NCBI RefSeq assembly: GCF_038967635.1
Contig: NZ_CP152413.1
Location: 6,824,001 to 6,888,000 of the forward strand
DNA from: Bradyrhizobium sp. B124
Lineage (GTDB): Bacteria > Pseudomonadota > Alphaproteobacteria > Rhizobiales > Xanthobacteraceae
DNA: 64,000 nt
Direction: 5' to 3'
The notes under the pieces are model-generated. The model ran no database searches. It had not been told where the DNA came from and saw only the letters and a program-made list of their open reading frames with translations. Both the position numbers and the translations under genes were made by a program. Each line of letters begins with the position of its first letter. Within the stretch, counting starts at the first letter, position 1. Positions 62,011 to 64,000 of the stretch are shown piece after piece.

Positions 62011-62197
62011 TCAGTCCTGTCGGCCACGGCGGCCGGCTCCGGAAACGTCGCGGTTAGCCATATCGGCGAGACTAGCTTTGCGTAACCCGCGCGCATACGC
62101 GACGGCACCGTTCTTGCCAATCCCTGCCCAAGAGCTGCCAGCTCGTCCCGGAACGGGACATCGGATGAAGCGAAACGGCGCAGCCAGGAGCGCGACC

Positions 62198-63157
62198 ATG
62201 ACGACGGGCAAGATCTTTGCGAATTGGGATGACAACCATTCCAGGCTCTGGAGCCGTCAGCCGATCCGGCTCGAGCACACCATGCACAAGCAGCCGGCGT
62301 TCTCGATGGACGATCTCGCCAAGCTGATCGAGCACTATCCGCGCGAGCATTACAGCCTGGTCAAGACCGGCGCCAAGGGGTCGAGCCGGGTTTGGCGCGA
62401 GGGCGAGATCGGCAGGCTGCGCGGCCATCAGGTGATCGAGGCGATTTCGCGCGGCGGCCTGTGGCTGAACCTGCGCAACGTCACCGCGATCGATCGCCGC
62501 TACCGCGACATGATCGAGCGGATGTTCGGCGAGATCGCCACCAAGGTTCCCGGTTTCGATGCGCCGGCCCATCAGGCCGGCATCCTGATTTCGTCGCCCG
62601 ATGCACAGGTCTATTACCACGCCGATCTGCCGGGGCAGGGCTTGGTCCAGATCGCCGGCCGCAAGCGGGTCTACATCTATCCCAGCACGCAGCCGTTCAT
62701 CCGGCCCGAGCATCTCGAGAACATCGCGCTGTTCGACGTCGAGGTCGATATCCCCTACGAGCCCTGGTACGATTGGCATGCGCAGGTGATCGATCTCGAA
62801 CCCGGCCAGATGCTGAACTGGCCGCTCAATGCGCCGCACCGCGTCGAGAACCTCGACACCGTCAACATCTCGATGACGATCTCCTATGTGAACGACGACA
62901 TCCGCCGCGCCCAGATCCTGCATCTCGCCAACGGCATGCTGCGTCATCGCTTCGGCTACACGCCGCGCAGCCGCAGTATCCGCGGCCCGACCTTCTTCGC
63001 CAAGCAGGTGATGCAGAAGCTGCTGCGCGACGGCAAATGGGTGAAGCGCGAACGCGCCGTGCGGCGCGCGATCGACTTCCGCCTCGACGAGAGCGATCTC
63101 GGCAAGATCGTCGACCTGCCCAAGGACCCGCCCAAGGCGGCGTTGGAGGCGGCCTAA
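62198..63157 (+). CDS. Cupin-like / JmjC-type Fe(II)/2-oxoglutarate oxygenase-fold protein
   Basis: 319 residues. A double-stranded beta-helix segment carries a HxD...H pattern: His141-x-Asp143 in QVYYHADLPGQGLVQIAG and His214 in APHRVENLDTVNISMTISY, as in JmjC/aspartyl-hydroxylase and cupin-8-like proteins. No signal peptide. ATG 62198 follows caggagcgcgacc; the frame is open far upstream without conserved sequence. Presence in the EPS cluster hints at hydroxylation of a sugar or lipid carrier (inference). It is divergent from the GT4 gene and 27 bases before the acyltransferase gene. Confidence 0.8.
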   Translation: MTTGKIFANWDDNHSRLWSRQPIRLEHTMHKQPAFSMDDLAKLIEHYPREHYSLVKTGAKGSSRVWREGEIGRLRGHQVIEAISRGGLWLNLRNVTAIDRRYRDMIERMFGEIATKVPGFDAPAHQAGILISSPDAQVYYHADLPGQGLVQIAGRKRVYIYPSTQPFIRPEHLENIALFDVEVDIPYEPWYDWHAQVIDLEPGQMLNWPLNAPHRVENLDTVNISMTISYVNDDIRRAQILHLANGMLRHRFGYTPRSRSIRGPTFFAKQVMQKLLRDGKWVKRERAVRRAIDFRLDESDLGKIVDLPKDPPKAALEAA

Positions 63158-63184
63158 GCGGGCTTGCCGGTAGCAGGTGCTGGA

Positions 63185-64000
63185 ATGACGGTCTTGACGA
63201 CAGCGGTTGAGAAATTCGGGGCGCGGGTCGCTTCCTATGCGGTCGGCTATCGCGTCGAATTGGTTTCCGATTGGGCGTATGCCGCCGCCCGCTGGGGGAC
63301 CTTCGAGCCGCTCACGGCGTTCCAGCATCCGCAATGGTATGCGTCATGGTACCGGGCCTTCGCGTCGACCGACGGTGTCGAGCCGCTGATCGCAATCGTC
63401 AGCGATGCCGCGACCGGCGAGCGGGCTGCACTGTTGCCGCTGATCTGTCACCGGCAAGGCAGCCTCCGCGTTGTCGAATTCGCCGACCTCAACCTCACCG
63501 ACTTCAACGCGCCGATCCTCGGCCCCGCCGCACCGCGCGACGACGTCGCCGCATGGCAGTTTTGGCGTGATTTGCAGGCCGCGCTGCGCAAAGCGCCCGG
63601 CGGAGCCGATCTGATCCGTTTTCGCAAGATGCCGGTCAAGCTCGCGACGCGATCCAACCCGCTGGCGCTGCTCGATGGCATCGGACCATCGGTCGTCAAC
63701 GGCAATCTGCTGACCATCGGTGACGACCACAACGCCTGGCGCTACGAGCTGAACCGGAAGGTTCGCAAGGAATTGGGACGGAGCTGGCGCGTGTTCACGC
63801 GTGAGCCGTCCGCGGCGTTCAGGGTCGCCACAGATACCGGCGAGGCGCTGGACCTTCTGTCCATCACGGAAGTGCAGCAGGGCGCGCGGCTGAACGGTCT
63901 TGGGCTCAACTACGTACTCGACAATGCGGACTGCGCCGCCTTCTATCGCGACCTGGTGCGCGAAGGCACCGCGCGCGGCTATGCGGTCATGACCGCACTT
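63185..64000 (+). CDS. FemAB/CelD-like GNAT acyltransferase, 3'-truncated by window end
   Basis: An open frame runs from ATG 63185 to the last base (272 codons, no stop), so the gene continues beyond the window. The N-terminal domain contains FQHPQWYASWYRAFA and LLPLICHRQGSLRVVEFADLN, characteristic of CelD/BcsL and FemAB-related acetyltransferases. The second GNAT half begins with YELNRKVRKELGRSWRV and continues QGARLNGLGLNYVLDNADCAAFYRDL. Such proteins acylate exopolysaccharides or transfer acyl groups in cellulose-like polymers. It is probably cotranscribed with the preceding cupin-like gene (27-base gap). Confidence 0.82.
   Translation, partial: MTVLTTAVEKFGARVASYAVGYRVELVSDWAYAAARWGTFEPLTAFQHPQWYASWYRAFASTDGVEPLIAIVSDAATGERAALLPLICHRQGSLRVVEFADLNLTDFNAPILGPAAPRDDVAAWQFWRDLQAALRKAPGGADLIRFRKMPVKLATRSNPLALLDGIGPSVVNGNLLTIGDDHNAWRYELNRKVRKELGRSWRVFTREPSAAFRVATDTGEALDLLSITEVQQGARLNGLGLNYVLDNADCAAFYRDLVREGTARGYAVMTAL

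Overview
This window looks like a chromosomal segment of a high-G+C alphaproteobacterium of the Bradyrhizobium/Rhodopseudomonas type (Nitrobacteraceae). The evidence is the strongly G/C-biased third codon positions, the many solute transporters with Bug-type and family-3 binding proteins, and several families of roughly 85-130 bp palindromic intergenic repeats typical of that group. The genus is an inference; no rRNA or tRNA gene is present to anchor it, and no CRISPR array, insertion sequence, phage or plasmid function was found.

Region 1 (1-37 kb) is a mosaic of small catabolic and transport modules separated by palindromic repeats. In order: the 3' part of an old-yellow-enzyme gene, a GFA-fold protein lacking its usual catalytic cysteines, a large polytopic membrane protein, and a ThDP-dependent decarboxylase. 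Next come a flavin monooxygenase (LLM family) divergent from an M20 amidohydrolase, an MHS-type permease and an IclR regulator. A complete tripartite tricarboxylate transporter (tctA, tctB, tctC) follows. An unknown protein is translationally coupled to an alpha/beta hydrolase, directly upstream of a four-gene polar amino-acid ABC transporter, and then a D-amino-acid transaminase. Further on are an AhpD-like protein, an EmrAB-type efflux system with its LysR regulator, an orphan Bug binding protein, and a DUF3311/MctP-type symporter pair. A fused indolepyruvate:ferredoxin oxidoreductase faces an Lrp/AsnC regulator. The region ends with a LysR regulator facing two small envelope proteins and a Tat-exported serine hydrolase.

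Region 2 (37-46.5 kb) holds a three-gene catabolic operon (Ldh-type dehydrogenase, LLM monooxygenase, fumarylacetoacetase-family hydrolase). It also holds a 1387-residue signalling protein with five tandem GAF domains followed by intact GGDEF and EAL domains, a small unknown gene, an exported cupin and an exported DUF1080 protein.

Region 3 (46.5-64 kb) is an exopolysaccharide cluster free of the palindromic repeats. It encodes two Wzy/O-antigen-ligase-like membrane proteins, a Wzz-type chain-length protein fused to a degenerate kinase domain, a Wzx flippase, three glycosyltransferase-like proteins (DUF6492, GT2, GT4), a methyltransferase, a polysaccharide deacetylase, two exported glycoside hydrolases (GH5- and GH26-like), a radical SAM protein, a cupin/JmjC-like oxygenase-fold protein and a FemAB/CelD-like acyltransferase that runs off the window end. 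Together they suggest assembly, export, trimming and unusual modification of a surface polysaccharide.

The most notable observations are: a conserved LysR-type operator of the same 48-bp layout in front of both emrA/lysR and emrB, which are separated by an inserted atypical membrane gene; the five-fold GAF duplication; the Wzz-kinase without a usable Walker A lysine; a hairpin plus 10-codon leader ORF inside the amino-acid transporter operon; and the radical SAM, cupin and FemAB proteins gathered in the polysaccharide locus.
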